Assembly (NCBI GenBank): GCA_918026815.1
Contig: CAKJVC010000171.1
Location: 310,001 to 374,000 of the forward strand
Reading direction: 5' to 3'
Origin: Chalara sp. BL73
Taxonomy: Eukaryota > Ascomycota > Leotiomycetes > Helotiales
DNA length: 64,000 nucleotides
This document shows, one piece after another, positions 46,405-59,133 of the stretch; position 1 is the first letter of the stretch, and each line of letters starts with the position of its first letter. The position numbers were made by a program, and so were the translations under genes. The notes beneath the pieces are model-generated. The model had not been told where the DNA came from. It made no database searches and saw only the letters and a program-made list of their open reading frames with translations.

Positions 46405-49400
46405 TCATGCTGCCTCCGCCGTCGTAGCTGGTGCCGGTGCAGCCTCTGGCGCAACCTCAGGCTCTGGCGCTTTTACAGATTTTATAGGCTTTCGGCCGTT
46501 TGCTTTGTAGTACAGCATCACATCCGCTCCGCCCTTCCATACATGAGCACGAAGGGTAGCTAGAGTCATAGTAATGGGCAGTTTCTTGTAACTTGTTAGA
46601 TCTCTAGTAAAATGACAAGAGAAGAGAACTTACCTGATCCGAACAGTAGAGCTCGAGATATTCCTCGGGTTTCAAAGCATTAGGATCTGGTTCCTCAGGT
46701 ACCGGCTCGATACGTTCTGCTACGTAGCCTAGGATCTTCTTTACGCGGAGCATGCGATTGGCGTTGAGGCGGGAGTTGCCATCGGGGCCGGCGATGCTGG
46801 GGAGTTCTTGCTTCCAGGGGTGGAGGATGAAGGACACTTTCACGGGCTCCTTGAGTGGAATTCTGTTCTGGGCAGGTATTAGTCAAATGCCATAAGTCAA
46901 TGGATAGGTTGAATACTTTGAGAAGTAGATCTCCAAGCCACATCGGTCCTCGCTCCTCGATCAGACTAGCATCTTGTCCAACGGTAGCAACGGTCCCACG
47001 ATAAAGGTCTGCGCTTCCACCTGAAGTCTCCTCTCGGATAATTACTGTGGTCATTGGCGGCGGTTTGAGAACAGGTGTCTCGTTTGGCAAGCTAGGTGTG
47101 ATCCCAGTCTCGACTTCCTGCGTTGGATTTTCGAGCAAGGCTTTGTCGTATTCATTTCTTATTCTCTGAACAATACCATGGAAACTATCATCGACTTCTT
47201 TCTCCTTGTCAGCGGGCTCCGAAGTTTCCGAACTATCGTCTTTCTTGTCATCAGTGACGACTGGTTTTTCTGTTGTAACTGATGCCGAGCGTCCAAGTTT
47301 CTTACCACCACCGAAGCCCATACCTTTCATGCTGAACTTCTTTCCAAATCTACTATCTTTGCCGTTGGTCTCCTTACTGTCTCCTTCTGATGGAGATTTA
47401 GGAGGCTTTTCATCTGTAGCACCAGGTGTGACAGCCGGTTTCTGGGTTGAGTCCGATGGAATAGGCGTACTTGAGAAATAATCATTTGGCTTCTCTCCTG
47501 AAGTCCGACTTGTTTGAGATGTTCTTTTAGACATGGGAGTACCATCTTCAGGGACACCTGGTAAGTGATTTAGACCCCCTGGGGTAGCAACACCAATGCC
47601 CATTCCCGGCGTCATTGGAACCGAGTTTCCATTAGCACGCGGGGTGACAGTTGAGCCAAGGCCATCCATGAAATCAGATGTGGGCATCTGTATAGATAAT
47701 GGTGCGTTATTGCGCTGACCAGCTTTCTTCACATTCTCATTCAACTCTTTCCGATAGGCTTCATCCCTTTTGATGATTTCGTCGATCAGATTTGAGAACA
47801 GGTGCCGCAACACCCATTTGCCGTAGTTGACTGTCACATGCTGTTAGCACACCTTATTTTTACAGCCACGCCGAAGCTTACTTCTCTGATCATCTCTAAA
47901 TTCTATAGGTTCCTCCAGTTCTAGATCGTCGGCGTACATTTCTGCGTCGAAACAGTTGGATTCCTCAAGCACAACCGCTAACCGTCCAGTTCTAGTATCT
48001 ATAGAGCACCAAGGCGCGACTGCCTCCATGGTGTTGACCTGAGGTTCGATATCTTCAAGATGCCTCTTCCCGAAAGATTGAATTGGTACACACTATTCTA
48101 TGTCAGCAAGAATAAGACTGTTTTGGTAGATAAGGACGTACTCTAAGAAGATCCCAAAGCAAGACATCTCCAGCAGTATCTAAAGTCAACGCTCTCCTCC
48201 TGTCATTTAATAACTTATGCTTGACTAAGCCATGCTGTCCTTCGATCGTCTCTTCAGGCAACGAATGAATAGGTTCGACCACACCTGGTTCTGTATCGAA
48301 GATTATCTCGGAGCCTTTTCGAGCGCTCGCGGTCGAGTAAGTGGTTACAGCATCGGCGTCCCTTGCTACAGCTGCTGGAAAGCTAGCAGTGTTGGAGATC
48401 CTAAGAATGGAATGGACCGGAATTTCTTTCTCCGAGCGATCATTCACGATACTTGTACTAACGTTCCTCGACCGTGAGGCGACGCTTGAAGCACGGTGAT
48501 GCCTCCTATATGCTTCTGGAAGAATAACATCGTTTCCAGTGTCAACATTTGCCCATCGATTAATAGAAGAGCTAGAGCTCGCGGTCCAGATATGATCGCC
48601 AGTGGCGATCACTCTGTTTACACCATGATTCTCTTGCGCGATAGCAATAGATAACCCATCGTCAAGTTCACCGAGTGTTCCCCTGACATCAGTCTTAACA
48701 ATCAAGCCTGATCTGTCACTGCTATAAAACACACCAAGCTCTGGATCATCGGAGTAGAGCGACCAGACACTGTCATTGTGCATGGTCAGAGTATGCATGC
48801 ATCTTCCAGCTGTAACACTCCAGACTTTTACCGTTTGATCTGAGCTTGCCGTCATGATAGTGTCGCCTATCTCGTTGATCAGAATATCCCTGATATTATC
48901 CGTGTGTCCCATAAATTTCGTAACTCGTTTCCCGGACCGAGGATCCCAAAGTCGAACTATGGATTCTGGTCCTCCACTTGCGATCACGGTTCTACTCGCG
49001 CCGAGGGCATAGACTGAGCCCTTCTCACTCTTCTCCTCATCTCCAACCTCAATGTCAAGCTTCTTGCCCGCCCCATTGAGATCCCATATGCATATTCTTC
49101 GATCTAGACCTCCTGAAGCAACCCAGTCCGCCTGTAAACTAGGTGTTGCTAGACATTTTATATAGTCAGCATGTTGCCCAATCGTCTGTGCTTCCGACTC
49201 ATTCGAAAGGGCTCGCCAAACTTTCACTGTCAAATCGGACGATGCCGAAACAAGGGCTGTGTTGTTCTGCGCAAGTACTATGTCATTGACCCAGTGGGTA
49301 TGTGCTTGGATTTGTGCTCGAAAGGTGGTAGAAGCTTTAGGCTTCGGCTCCGGAGGGTCGTCTGGAGACTCGAAGGGATTATCGGTGAGTACTTCATTCT

Positions 49401-49682
49401 TCAAACCAAGATTCAGATTCCAAGCGCAGATTGAGCCATCTCGTCCTCCTGAGTACCTGTCTACTGGTTAGCCTTACAGCGCGGTAATCCTGGAGAAATT
49501 ATCGCAACCCACAGAATTGATTGGTGACGATCCACAGCTAACCCATTGACGCCTAAACGATGTCCACCTGGGGAGTTTTCGAGGGGTAAGACTATACATT
49601 AAACTCATAAGCTTCTGTCTCCTGAGATGTGAAAATATCGGGACTGACCATAGCTTATGTGCTGCCTCGCCTTTTTGGCCAT
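46405..49682 (-). CDS. WDR48: WDR48/UAF1-like WD-repeat cofactor of ubiquitin-specific proteases
   Basis: Seven exons: 49649-49682, 49513-49591, 48142-49456, 47882-48092, 46917-47830, 46634-46867 and 46405-46584, 988 residues. The N-terminus reads [24 protein letters not shown], followed by WD repeats ([36 protein letters not shown] and so on) to about residue 400. The WDR48-specific block is present: [20 protein letters not shown], then the [16 protein letters not shown] and [16 protein letters not shown] segments. A long Ser/Pro/Lys-rich insert (about 570-760) precedes the ubiquitin-like C-terminal domain ([30 protein letters not shown]). UAF1 binds and activates USP1/12/46-type deubiquitinases; in yeast the counterpart is Duf1. 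The first exon is only 34 nt. Confidence 0.95.
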
Positions 49683-50198
49683 CGCCAGTAATCACCCCAA
49701 TGCAGCAAGCATGCGCTTTAGCTAGTGCAAAGCATGAGATAGAACATACATATGAGGTTCAGAATGGTCAACTGATGGAAGTTGGGGTTCGGCGCGAGAT
49801 CCGAGCGCACTGAAGCTGGATGGGGTATTGCGGGGCGTAGTTTTATCCGTCAACCAGGATTGCGGCCCCCAACTTTATTACCGGAATTTTATAAACTCTT
49901 AAGATGCCTGGGCGTAAATTTAATGTTGCTTGTGGTCACGGTATTCTTGATGCCCATATCAAAAATATGGCGTGGAGTCTTCCACGAGTAATATATTTAT
50001 TACTGCCAAGAACGAATGTGAAGCATTTTTAAAGTTCTATTCTGTAGCACGATAAAATCCATATTTTCAGAATAACAAACCACGCATTCATACTCTGTCA
50101 GTATAGAGCGCACAAATAGGCCTATAATACAACTCCCAGCTCACCAGCCGTCAAATCAAATGGGTATCGTTTTATTGTTCCAACGCCAATGCAACTCT
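49683..50198. other. Intergenic between ULP1-like and WDR48 genes
   Basis: About 515 bp containing the WDR48 promoter and the 3' flank of the SUMO protease gene. No gene is seen. Confidence 0.45.
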
Positions 50199-51777
50199 TC
50201 ATATGAACCCATCCATTCCCCAAGCAAAATCCCCTGTGAAACCCCTGTTTATTAATATTGCAGCAATGTTTTGCCGTTGCAGCGTCATATCCTGCTCCTT
50301 ATAGCATGTAGTATCGATCCCTAGAGTAACGCAAAAAACGTTCGTGCACACGAAAACGCCGCAATCCCATCCATTATTCTGCCGTGCACATACAGTCCTG
50401 GGCGTCTTCCACTCCTCCTCAATATATGCATTCCCCAAGTGGTGCTTCAACCATGCTCTCATCTGTTCAACAAACCGAATCGGGCTACCTCCCATGCTGT
50501 CGAAGTACTCGATCGTTCTCGCAACTGGCCGGACAACCCCAACTGTCCAGTGGTTATGATTGCAAATAGGAATAAAGAGTGAATCTATTTCTAGTATAGA
50601 AGTACCAGGGGCCTTTTTCCGCTTCATGAGACGCTCGCTGTCGGCTGGGCCTTTCTTCAACAGATTGGGATAGAAAAAGCTATTATGTGCCATAAACTTC
50701 GGAACCATGCTTGGCGTCTCTCCACGGGCCTTCGCTTCCGCAAAATCGGCCTTATTAGCTGCATCTAATACCCAATCGATATAGCCATTGACCATTTCAT
50801 CGTTGAGCCATGCATGATGTCCGAGGAGGGTCTTGAAGTCGTTATCATGTAGCGCATTTCCCGCCATTGCAGTCGTAATAGCTTTTCCCGGTCCGGCCCT
50901 TAATGTATTGCATATTCTCTCTTCCCAATGAGGACTCAAAGGTTGTATTAATGGCTTTAAGGGACGACGCCGCTTCAGTCTCGCTTCCTTAGCGGCACGA
51001 ATTGCTTCTTCCTTGGCTTCTCGCTCACGCCTTTCGCGCTGTTTTCGTTGCTGCTCACGCTTGAACGCAGAAGGAGTAAAGGCACGACTCTCTTTTTCCT
51101 TGTCACTTATATGGAGGGTCTCCCTCATTCGCTCATCAAGCCCACCTAATCCCTGCTGCAGAATCTGGCGAGCAGCTGAAGCTTGGGAAGTTTCGGTGTT
51201 GTATGTATGTGTTATCCTGATAGAAGATACGCTTCTTGACGAGGTCGACATGGATTCTGGAGTAGGAGGTGATACAACAGGCTCAGAATGTCTGCGTTTC
51301 CTCTCTTTTGGATATACAGCAAAATCAGATTCTGAGCCGTTTTCTCCTTCATCCTCAGACGGATCTGGGGTTGGTAGTTGTGCAGCAATCATGGGTGTTG
51401 GATTTTTAAAGCATAGTATAGGCGGCGCATAGAAATCTTCTACGCGTCGCTGTTCTTCTTCTTCAGTGGCGCATTTAACGGACTCGAGTTTGAACATCCC
51501 TCTTCTCTGATTTATCCGACGGTCATCATTCAAAGATTTTGACCTGAGCCCTCCTCCACGCTTCTTGCGACGCTTCACAGATGTTATGCCATCCTCTCTC
51601 TCCTCCAACCTTTGTATGTGGGTATCTGCGACGACTAGCAGGAGGCGTTAGGTTTATCGGGCCTGGAGTAGTCGGAGACTTACTGTCGACAGGTGTATAA
51701 GACATGGTAGAATATGCAAACCAACTAGCACACCAAGACCAAGCTTTGCAAAGTGCGTTGGACAGAATGGTATTCAT
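50199..51777 (-). CDS. Ulp1-type SUMO protease (peptidase C48)
   Basis: Two exons: 51684-51777 and 50199-51634, 509 residues. The catalytic triad is visible: H393 in NHNHWTVGVV, D410 in EYFDSMGG and C456 in NNGWDCGVF, with Q450 as the likely oxyanion residue. The protease domain spans about 270-505 and begins LNDEMVNGYIDW. The N-terminal half is basic and coiled-coil-like (long Arg/Glu/Lys run near 215-250) with Ser/Pro motifs, a usual nuclear-pore or nuclear targeting region. The enzyme matures SUMO or removes it from proteins. It could be Ulp1 or a close paralogue. It is co-oriented with WDR48. Confidence 0.93.
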
Positions 51778-52542
51778 TTTGTCGGATTCCAGGTGATACT
51801 TTGCACGGAGTTAGTCACACTATAATTCCACGAAGTACAGATGGACTGAATCAGACCTCTAAGTTAACTACAGACTCCACGGAGTTTCTTGTCAGTTGTA
51901 GCGATGCTTTGCGCTTGTGGGTGAGAGTGGTCATCTCGAATGATCGTTCTTCGAGCAATTAGGCGTTGTGCGCGAGGTAAACATCGAGATGTATCTCCTT
52001 TGGTGTTTGGGATAGGCGTGGGCGTGGTGTCTAGCAGTCGATACAGAATGGAATGGTCGCATTCAACCAAAATCGACCTAAATATTGATGAGGCGGGAAA
52101 CGAGAGTGGAGGCAACGAGGCTGCACCTGCAGCTTTTATGTGGGGCAGCCCTGGTCAAAGGTTTGTCTTGGCACTCCTAGGCAAAAAAACCGACTCATTT
52201 TGATACATGGATATGCCTATTCTACATGCATATTAGCAAGATCAATCCCTTATCACAATTCTGGTAAGGCCATTTTTGAGTGACCGTTCGGATAATAGCG
52301 TAGCATTTTGAGCTTCATGTCTATTAATACCCTCCTTTCAACACAAGAATAACCATAAACACGAAGTGATTCTATTACATCGGTCTTCCGCCGGCCTTGA
52401 CTTGACAGCTTGATCAAATTCATAAGGGGTATATAAGTTTGAAAATTCTTTACAACCTATCTAGAAAGCACTAGAAGACACTCAAGCTACGAAATGTGAA
52501 AGTGATCCTAAAATCTATTGCTAATATTATGAATCGCTCCGC
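51778..52542. other. Intergenic between the FAD monooxygenase and ULP1-like genes
   Basis: About 765 bp. It should hold the promoter of the SUMO protease and the 3' end of the monooxygenase gene. A plus-strand frame of 87 codons (51940-52203) is not assigned to any family. Confidence 0.4.
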
Positions 52543-54596
52543 TCAGAGTTGTGCCCTAGGATCTACAAGATTTTTTGTACAGAATGCACTGAAATACTCA
52601 TTCAAGGCATGAACAGTTTCCGAGCCTTCCACTAGGCTAGCCACCAAGCCAACATAGCCATCCGGCCTAACTACTATAACTCCACCTTTGTCTTCGTCTA
52701 GGCCCATCTTTGCATGAGCAGCAGCTTTGGCATCAGGAACTGTATGATCCCAGATATCATCGGCGTAAATATGATCCCTGTACCTAGCCAGCACTTCAGG
52801 GACGTCTCTTGAAATTTCAATGTCACTTCTCTTGCTGGCAAATATGGTACAAAAAGTGAAGAAGTGGCTGTGGGGATTGTGTCTCTCATGATATGAAACG
52901 GAATCAATGTCGGACCGGAGATATGAAGTAAAGAATGAGTGTTTCTTCCCCAAGTGCAGGGCAAAGTCTTTCAAGGCTTGGCCACTTGAGGCTGTCTTGC
53001 CTGCAAACACATAGATTCGGAATGATCCGTTGAGAGGTATTTCTTGTTCCAAGTGTACAACATTGGCATCAACAACCCTGGTGACATTGGAGTTTATGAG
53101 GACGCGGCCAGTTCGATTCTTGTTACCGCTAGGGTTAATGACACTAGACCGTGCAGGGTGTGATGAAGACCAGTTAAGGGAATTTGCACTGTAGGCGACA
53201 CCGTAACCACTGGTGAATTCGCACGACTCCTTGAAGGTTTTTATGAATTGGTTCTCGTCTTCTTTTTCTGCTGCTTGCGAAGCACCCCTCTCAGTTGCTG
53301 CAGCCACATCTTTTGCAGCTGGTGGCCGCTCAGAAAAGAGAGCAGCATATTTTGCATCGAAATTCAGAAGGTTTTCCGCAACGAGTTTCCGTTCAGACTC
53401 ATAAGATTGAAGTAGACTTCTCTCAGCGAATCCAGCTTCAACATGATGGATTTTCCAAGCTAGGTTCAGTGCGTCCAGAAAGGCTGTATTCATGCCTTGA
53501 CCTGCCTTGGGCTACTCATAGTCAGTCAAGAGCGTCACCTGAGGTTGAAGGCACTTACGCTGTGGGTATGGCAAGCATCGCCACCCAAGAAGACTCTTTG
53601 GTCAAGAGTATATCGATCTGCAATACCTTGACCAATGGGATATACGGAGTACCATTCAATGCGCTCCCATTCGATATCGTATGGCTGAAGTATACGCCTT
53701 GCTGAGTTCTGTACTTCTTCTTCACTAGCCGTTTTCCTCGGGTTCCAGTCCTTATCTGTTGAAGATGCAATCTGAATATAGAGGCGCACAAGATTGTCTT
53801 CACGAGGTATGACCATTATAGATCCATGCTCTGAGTGGATTGTGCATTTCATCTAGATCAAGTCATCAACCCAATTATTCACAGCTTTGAGAGAAATACT
53901 GACCTTGATATCTGGAAAGTTCGTTCTCACGACGCCATCCATAACTGCCCAGACATGTGCAATAGGGTCTTTATGCTTGATACCGATCTTTAGTTGGTCT
54001 CGCACCAAAGATCTTGCCCCTTCGCCACTGAAAAGGTATTTCGCTCTTACGGTCTCCTTTTCTTGACCATCAACATGTTCTAATTCTACTTGCACTGGAT
54101 AATTGGAACTCGTCTTCTCGTCCGTTTTGAAACTTTTAATTGTCCAGGGTCGTTGTATGCTTACGTCATTCTTCGCCAGGTCGTCAATGAATACCTGCTC
54201 GATGAATCCTTGGTGCAAAAGCGTCGTAAAAGGATACCTAGCATCAATGAAACTCGGGCAACTTGCCCAAGTACCTGTCCTGTAGATTCCACTTCTTGAT
54301 GGCACTGGATCCCAAAACGCAACTTCGTATACTTTCGCAGGATTATGAGCCATAATTGCAGGCTTCAGACCCATATTCCGCAACAAATCGAGTGACCGAG
54401 GCTGAATTCCGTCTGCTCTTCCTGTCTTGGTTGGCTCTGCACGGTTGTCGATATGCTTTATCTTGTATCCCCATCGCGCTAAACATGTTGATAGAAGAAG
54501 ACCAACTGGTCCAGCACCCACGATAACAATATCATATTCCTTAGATGTAGATGCTCGATTTTTAACAGAGCTTCTAGATTCCATGGTGTCGCTCAA
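52543..54596 (-). CDS. Phenol 2-monooxygenase-type FAD-dependent hydroxylase
   Basis: Three exons: 53904-54596, 53559-53852 and 52543-53511, 651 residues, all phase 0. The FAD-binding Rossmann motif VGAGPVG (G27-G32) follows YDIVIV. The second FAD motif [18 protein letters not shown] spans the second intron. [18 protein letters not shown] fits the phenol hydroxylase group. The C-terminal thioredoxin-like domain (about 460-650), ending near RPDGYVGL, is also typical. It uses NADPH and O2 to hydroxylate a phenolic ring. Start at 54596; a second Met at 54584 is possible. The gene stands alone between AT-rich gaps. Its natural substrate is unknown. Confidence 0.93.
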
Positions 54597-55877
54597 GGAG
54601 AATGAAGGTACAAGTGAGTATTAAGATGCTAAACTATATGGAGTAAAGTGAACAACCAAAAGCATAAGAAAGAAGAGAAAAATTAACTAGAATACAAGAG
54701 CGGCTTTATCTACTTACGGGAGTAGCAATAATGGAGCTAGAAGTCTCAATCTCCGCTGACGGCATTTGATACGGATCTTATCCGAGCGGGTCGACATTGG
54801 AATCCCGCAAATAATTTACTTACACTTACTAAACCTCGGGCATCTCATGTGGCCGGATCTTGTATGCGGCAAAGCAGTTTTGAGATGGTGGACACGAACA
54901 AGGAGAAGTCACCGTTTCCCCGCATTGCGGCTAAACTTTCGGTATGTTTTGCCAAGCTTCAACGACAACGACATCTCTTACAAGACAACAAATGGTATCT
55001 TAAAAACCGCCAAACTGCATTTTGAAAGTGAGAAGCATATTGCCATCAAGTTAAGGTTGGTAGAGGGGAGATATCTGTGCTGTATTGTTCTGAATTGTTC
55101 TGTACTTGTAATGTTTCTCGATTCATATCTTCATCAAGCATAAGGAGCTCGAGCTGAGACTTATTCCAACCAGTGGACCCGGTTTCTATACTACTATCAT
55201 GCGTTCTGGGTATTGAAACGAACGGGCGTGACAACTTTGCAAGCTCTTGATCTAATATAAGGAGTGACACATTCCTAGACATATACTTTCTAGTACTTAG
55301 TATCTCTAGCACATCGTGTACATATGGGACCAAGTTGATTGTCTAAAACTCGTTATGAAACTATTCTAAAGCCAATGGCAAGGATGCGAGCCATGAGTAT
55401 AAGCCACTATTAATACACGAAGTATCAGTTACTTTGGATAAGCTATGGCCTAGATGGGAAGTGGAATGGGGTGTGCACCGAGGGGACTATCATTGGTTTT
55501 GCATATTTGTTCACTCCAGTTGCCAGTTTATATCATCTGACCCAATAACAACAGGAACGTAGTAACATGTCCTTCCAGAGATTGATTTCTCCCCTCGACC
55601 AGAGATTGCTCACTTGCATTCTCTAAAGTGAACCTTGAAAGTTCATAGACTTGGTACAGCATATATAAATTTGATGTACTGGTCAAAACTAACATTAATC
55701 TTGAGCGGTAGTACCACTGTCCTATTACTACTATCATAATATCAGGAAATAATAGTTGATCACCGAAGGAGTACTGACCAGGTGCTCATATGTTTGTTTT
55801 ATGAAGCAATATACTACTTAAGGAAGTAGCATATTCAATTCATCTGCGAAGGTTACAATAGATTTTGTTATTGAAAT
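54597..55877. other. 1.3 kb AT-rich intergenic region
   Basis: Lies between divergently oriented genes, so it holds the monooxygenase promoter and the upstream region of the gene near 55878. Frames at 54766-55143 (plus) and 55046-55333 (minus) lack domains. Confidence 0.4.
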
Positions 55878-58562
55878 ATGAGCGCAGGTGGATGTTCCTT
55901 CAGGATGAAGTGGCTCGGCGATACCTACGACGAAGTTTTATATCTCCGTCTCCGAAACGATAGCGGCACAATCCATCTGCTAAAACAGCAACCAAAATAA
56001 GTAAAAGCAACGTCTGATTCTCTTTCCATTGCGTTTACTATTTCAGAAAATCCACGGGCATGATATTGCATTAAATAAATAAGCTTGTGAATTCCTTGGA
56101 TCTCGACGCTAAACAAACACTCCTCGCCTTGGAAGTGGCATACCGCACGATTCTTCGTCAAATATCACCCCTCATGCACCCAGACTCTGGCCTCGTCGAC
56201 TACGCGTCAATACCGCGCACGCGGCCACTGAAAATCTACAAGCAATCGACCAAGGCCAATATCGAGGAAAGCCCCTCTCGCATAAGCTATTACGCACAAA
56301 TTGAAGACTCAGCTTCTGTTGCATATCCACAACCTGCTTCGCCAACACAAACTGAATATTCATGTGATCTGGAGCCTCCTCTGAGATCGCCTCTCTCCAT
56401 GTTAGGTACGGTATCGTACTTGTCATCTGAAAATCGAGCCTCGGACGGAACGACCAAGATAAAATCTGTTTCTGATCGCCAGACAGCAGCAACCTCCAAG
56501 AATCCATTTTATCCAGACGAATCACAGGAGATAATGGGAAACTTCATTCCTATGGACTCTTCGAACAAGTTGAATCTTGAACGTGCAAGCCCCGAAAAGG
56601 GAAAGGCTTCCAGAGCCTCTGAAGAAACGTAAGTATAAATGTTCTAGATACGCTTTTTACTCAAGAACTTACTGGATACACAGTATACCGGCCACAGCGT
56701 ACTTTCAAGTCAAGAACCCTTACGAGTTCGAACCAGACTCGCCCTATCTTCCTCAAATGCGCCAGCCAACATTTGAGGACTTCAAACGCCGCCCCGTTCC
56801 CGATGCTGCGGTTGCACAACGCTCTCACACCAAGAATGAATTGTCTGTCGACAATGCCAACCAAGTAGATCAGGGTCCTACACCAGTTGCCGCACCAACG
56901 AATACTGTAGAAAAGGATGGTACACGTATGTTCAGGAGCGAGTCTTCACCAAATATTGGTGCCGGTAGTTTCCAGGCTCTTCCAGTCAGAGATACTGCCA
57001 GCCCCAGTCTCCTCTGGCAAAATTACTCACGATATAGTTCTAACTACGAAGATGGAGAGATTCCTATGTATTACACCTACATACCCGAGGAATATCAAAG
57101 CTCTGCTCGTCGAAGCGATCACATTGCCGACCGTTTGTCGGAACAATCTACATACTGTAGAGTTCAACAGAACCACGCAGAGCATACTCGCCGTAGTGAT
57201 CAACGCAGCAATGGTTCATCTGAGCAACGCATGCCTCGCTGGACTCAACAGGCTTATGTCGAGCCCATCCGTGGTAGTGACCGGAGTGGCAGCAATATAT
57301 CTGGCCGTTCGACAAATAAATCCAGAAAAGCTCAACGGGAGTACACAGAGGCTATTGGTCATAATGAGCAGAGTAACAAGTCTGAGCAGATTTCTCCCGG
57401 TATACGTCGAGAAGACTGCCCTGAAATGAGACGCTCTCGCTCCCCAAATCGTCGAGATATCGATAATTATGGAAAACAAGCCACCTCCCATTCACCAATT
57501 CGTCCTCCTCGTCACGATTCCCTCCAACCCCACACGCCTCAATCTCACGACGGTCACCCATCCACCACGCCACTAAGAGACGTCGTCGAAGAGATTGAGT
57601 ACGATGAGACTGGCTACCTTCCCGGCCACTACTCGCCTTACACAAATGTCTATAGTCCCATCCTGGAATACCCCGAACGCCTCGAGAAGCGCTCCCGGTC
57701 ACCCATGAAGAAGATGTTCGGCGAGAAAGGCTGGCTCGGTTCCTCCGCTGATGAGAACTTCACTCCACCAAGGGACTCCAAAACACCTACCAAGAAATCA
57801 TCTACTCCTTCCAAGAACGCACATGGTGGACAAAAGAAGACGACTATGATTGAGAAGCTCAAGAACAAGTTCGAGGAGTTTGCTGAGAAAGCAGAACTGA
57901 ATACCTCCCCAAAACGTGGCTCTCGAGAGAAAAACGCCAAACTCTCCCTCCTAGACGTTTCCATTAGCCCTCCAGACCAAGCAAATATCGCGGTGGAAAC
58001 GGAGCTCATGCTAGTGCAGACTGCAAACACCTTTCTAATGAATCAATTCAAAAAAGGTCGTTTCCGCGTCGAGACCATAAAGCGTACGGTTGATACCTGG
58101 ACATCCAAGGGTCGTCCCCTCGTCATCGAATTCATGTACGATCAAATCACCCAACACTCTCTAGTCGCCGCTAATCTATCTACCTTCCGGTTCCATGGCC
58201 CCCGCGCTGCTGACGAGATCCGCATTTCTTCAATGCTATATAATTGGAAGCAGGTTGCGAACTTGATGGCCATTAGGACATTCTGTAATGGGGATACAGT
58301 CTTGCTGAAGTTACTTTTTGATATTGAGCAGATTTTGGAGTTACTTGGAGCGGATGAGCCTCGGATGTTGCAGTTGCAGCAGATCAGAGCGGCTGCTCAT
58401 GAGATGATCAGAGTAGTTAGAAGCGCGAAGGAGGAGAACTTAGTGAGCCAGAGTGGAGGAGGTGCGATGGGGCGAGTGGGATGGAATGCTTATCTCGCGA
58501 GTGAGGGGCTCTCAAATGGTGGTGGACTTGTTGGGGGAGGAAGTTATGCTGGACTTTTCTGA
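55878..58562 (+). CDS. Conserved fungal hypothetical protein, first exon uncertain
   Basis: Exons 56084-56628 and 56684-58562 are well supported (the join at EETIPATAYFQVKNPY keeps frame) and end at 58562. Upstream, a frame from the ATG at 55878 encodes 40 residues (MSAGGCSFRMKWLGD...) and reaches a plausible GT donor at 56001, but its last codon is TAA (55998-56000). With the AG at 56082-56083 it would join in exact phase 0. The body is low-complexity, rich in Ser/Pro/Arg with SRSP and KTPTKK motifs (about 200-600 of the readable frame). A conserved helical C-terminal domain of about 190 residues follows (TELMLVQTANTFLMNQF to AAAHEMIRVVRS). The function is unknown. If the first exon is not used, the first Met is at 56174. 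Confidence 0.72.
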
Positions 58563-59133
58563 GCAAGTAAAGTTCGTTTCGGGAGCAAGAGTCCTTTGTG
58601 CAGAGTGGTATCGATCCTGGTTCTGGTAAACTGCGTTTTCTGTATTGGCGCGGAAATTACTGGGGAGTTAGGGGATTTGTGGTACTACTTTGTGTTTGAT
58701 GGAGATTGTGTATTTGTTTCTTTCTCCTTTCGCTTCGTATAGTCATTGGGAAGCAGTTGAATGCGCTCTTTGTTTGGGCTGTAGCACTCAGAACACTGCT
58801 GTTTGTAAGATTAGATACCCAGTGCCCAGAAATGATAATTCTACGTATCTCTTTGTCCGTCATATCCTAATTTTCCATGTAAAGAGTGAAAGAGGGGACT
58901 CGATCCTGCTAACAGTTCTCAAACCGTGGCTCATATAACATGTATATGACTCCATGCGTGTCATTTTAGGGCCTTAAACTAAAGACACATATTGAAGTAT
59001 ACACGCACAATTAAATATTCCACTTTCAACTAGAGATGGCACAATAATCGTTTGCGTCATTTTCCTGTTCATGAGAGGGGTATACAAGTTTCCGAACTCT
59101 ATCCCATGCGCCTGCAATGCAATTCTCATATAA
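58563..59133. other. Convergent intergenic region
   Basis: About 570 bp between the 3' ends of the hypothetical gene and the carrier gene. No gene is supported. Confidence 0.45.

Noticed and set aside
47206..47481. Plus-strand frame of 91 codons
   Set aside because: Antisense to the WDR48 low-complexity insert; composition is explained by the Ser/Pro/Lys-rich sense strand.
17134..54596. A possible secondary-metabolite cluster (acyltransferase, MFS transporter, FAD monooxygenase, MaoC enzyme)
   Set aside because: The genes are spread over about 40 kb with ribosomal, nuclear-fusion, ribosome-rescue and deubiquitination genes between them, and no PKS, NRPS or terpene synthase is present.
57216..58030. 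Minus-strand frames opposite the 56-58 kb hypothetical gene
   Set aside because: They are shadows of the long plus-strand exon, which carries the conserved C-terminal domain.
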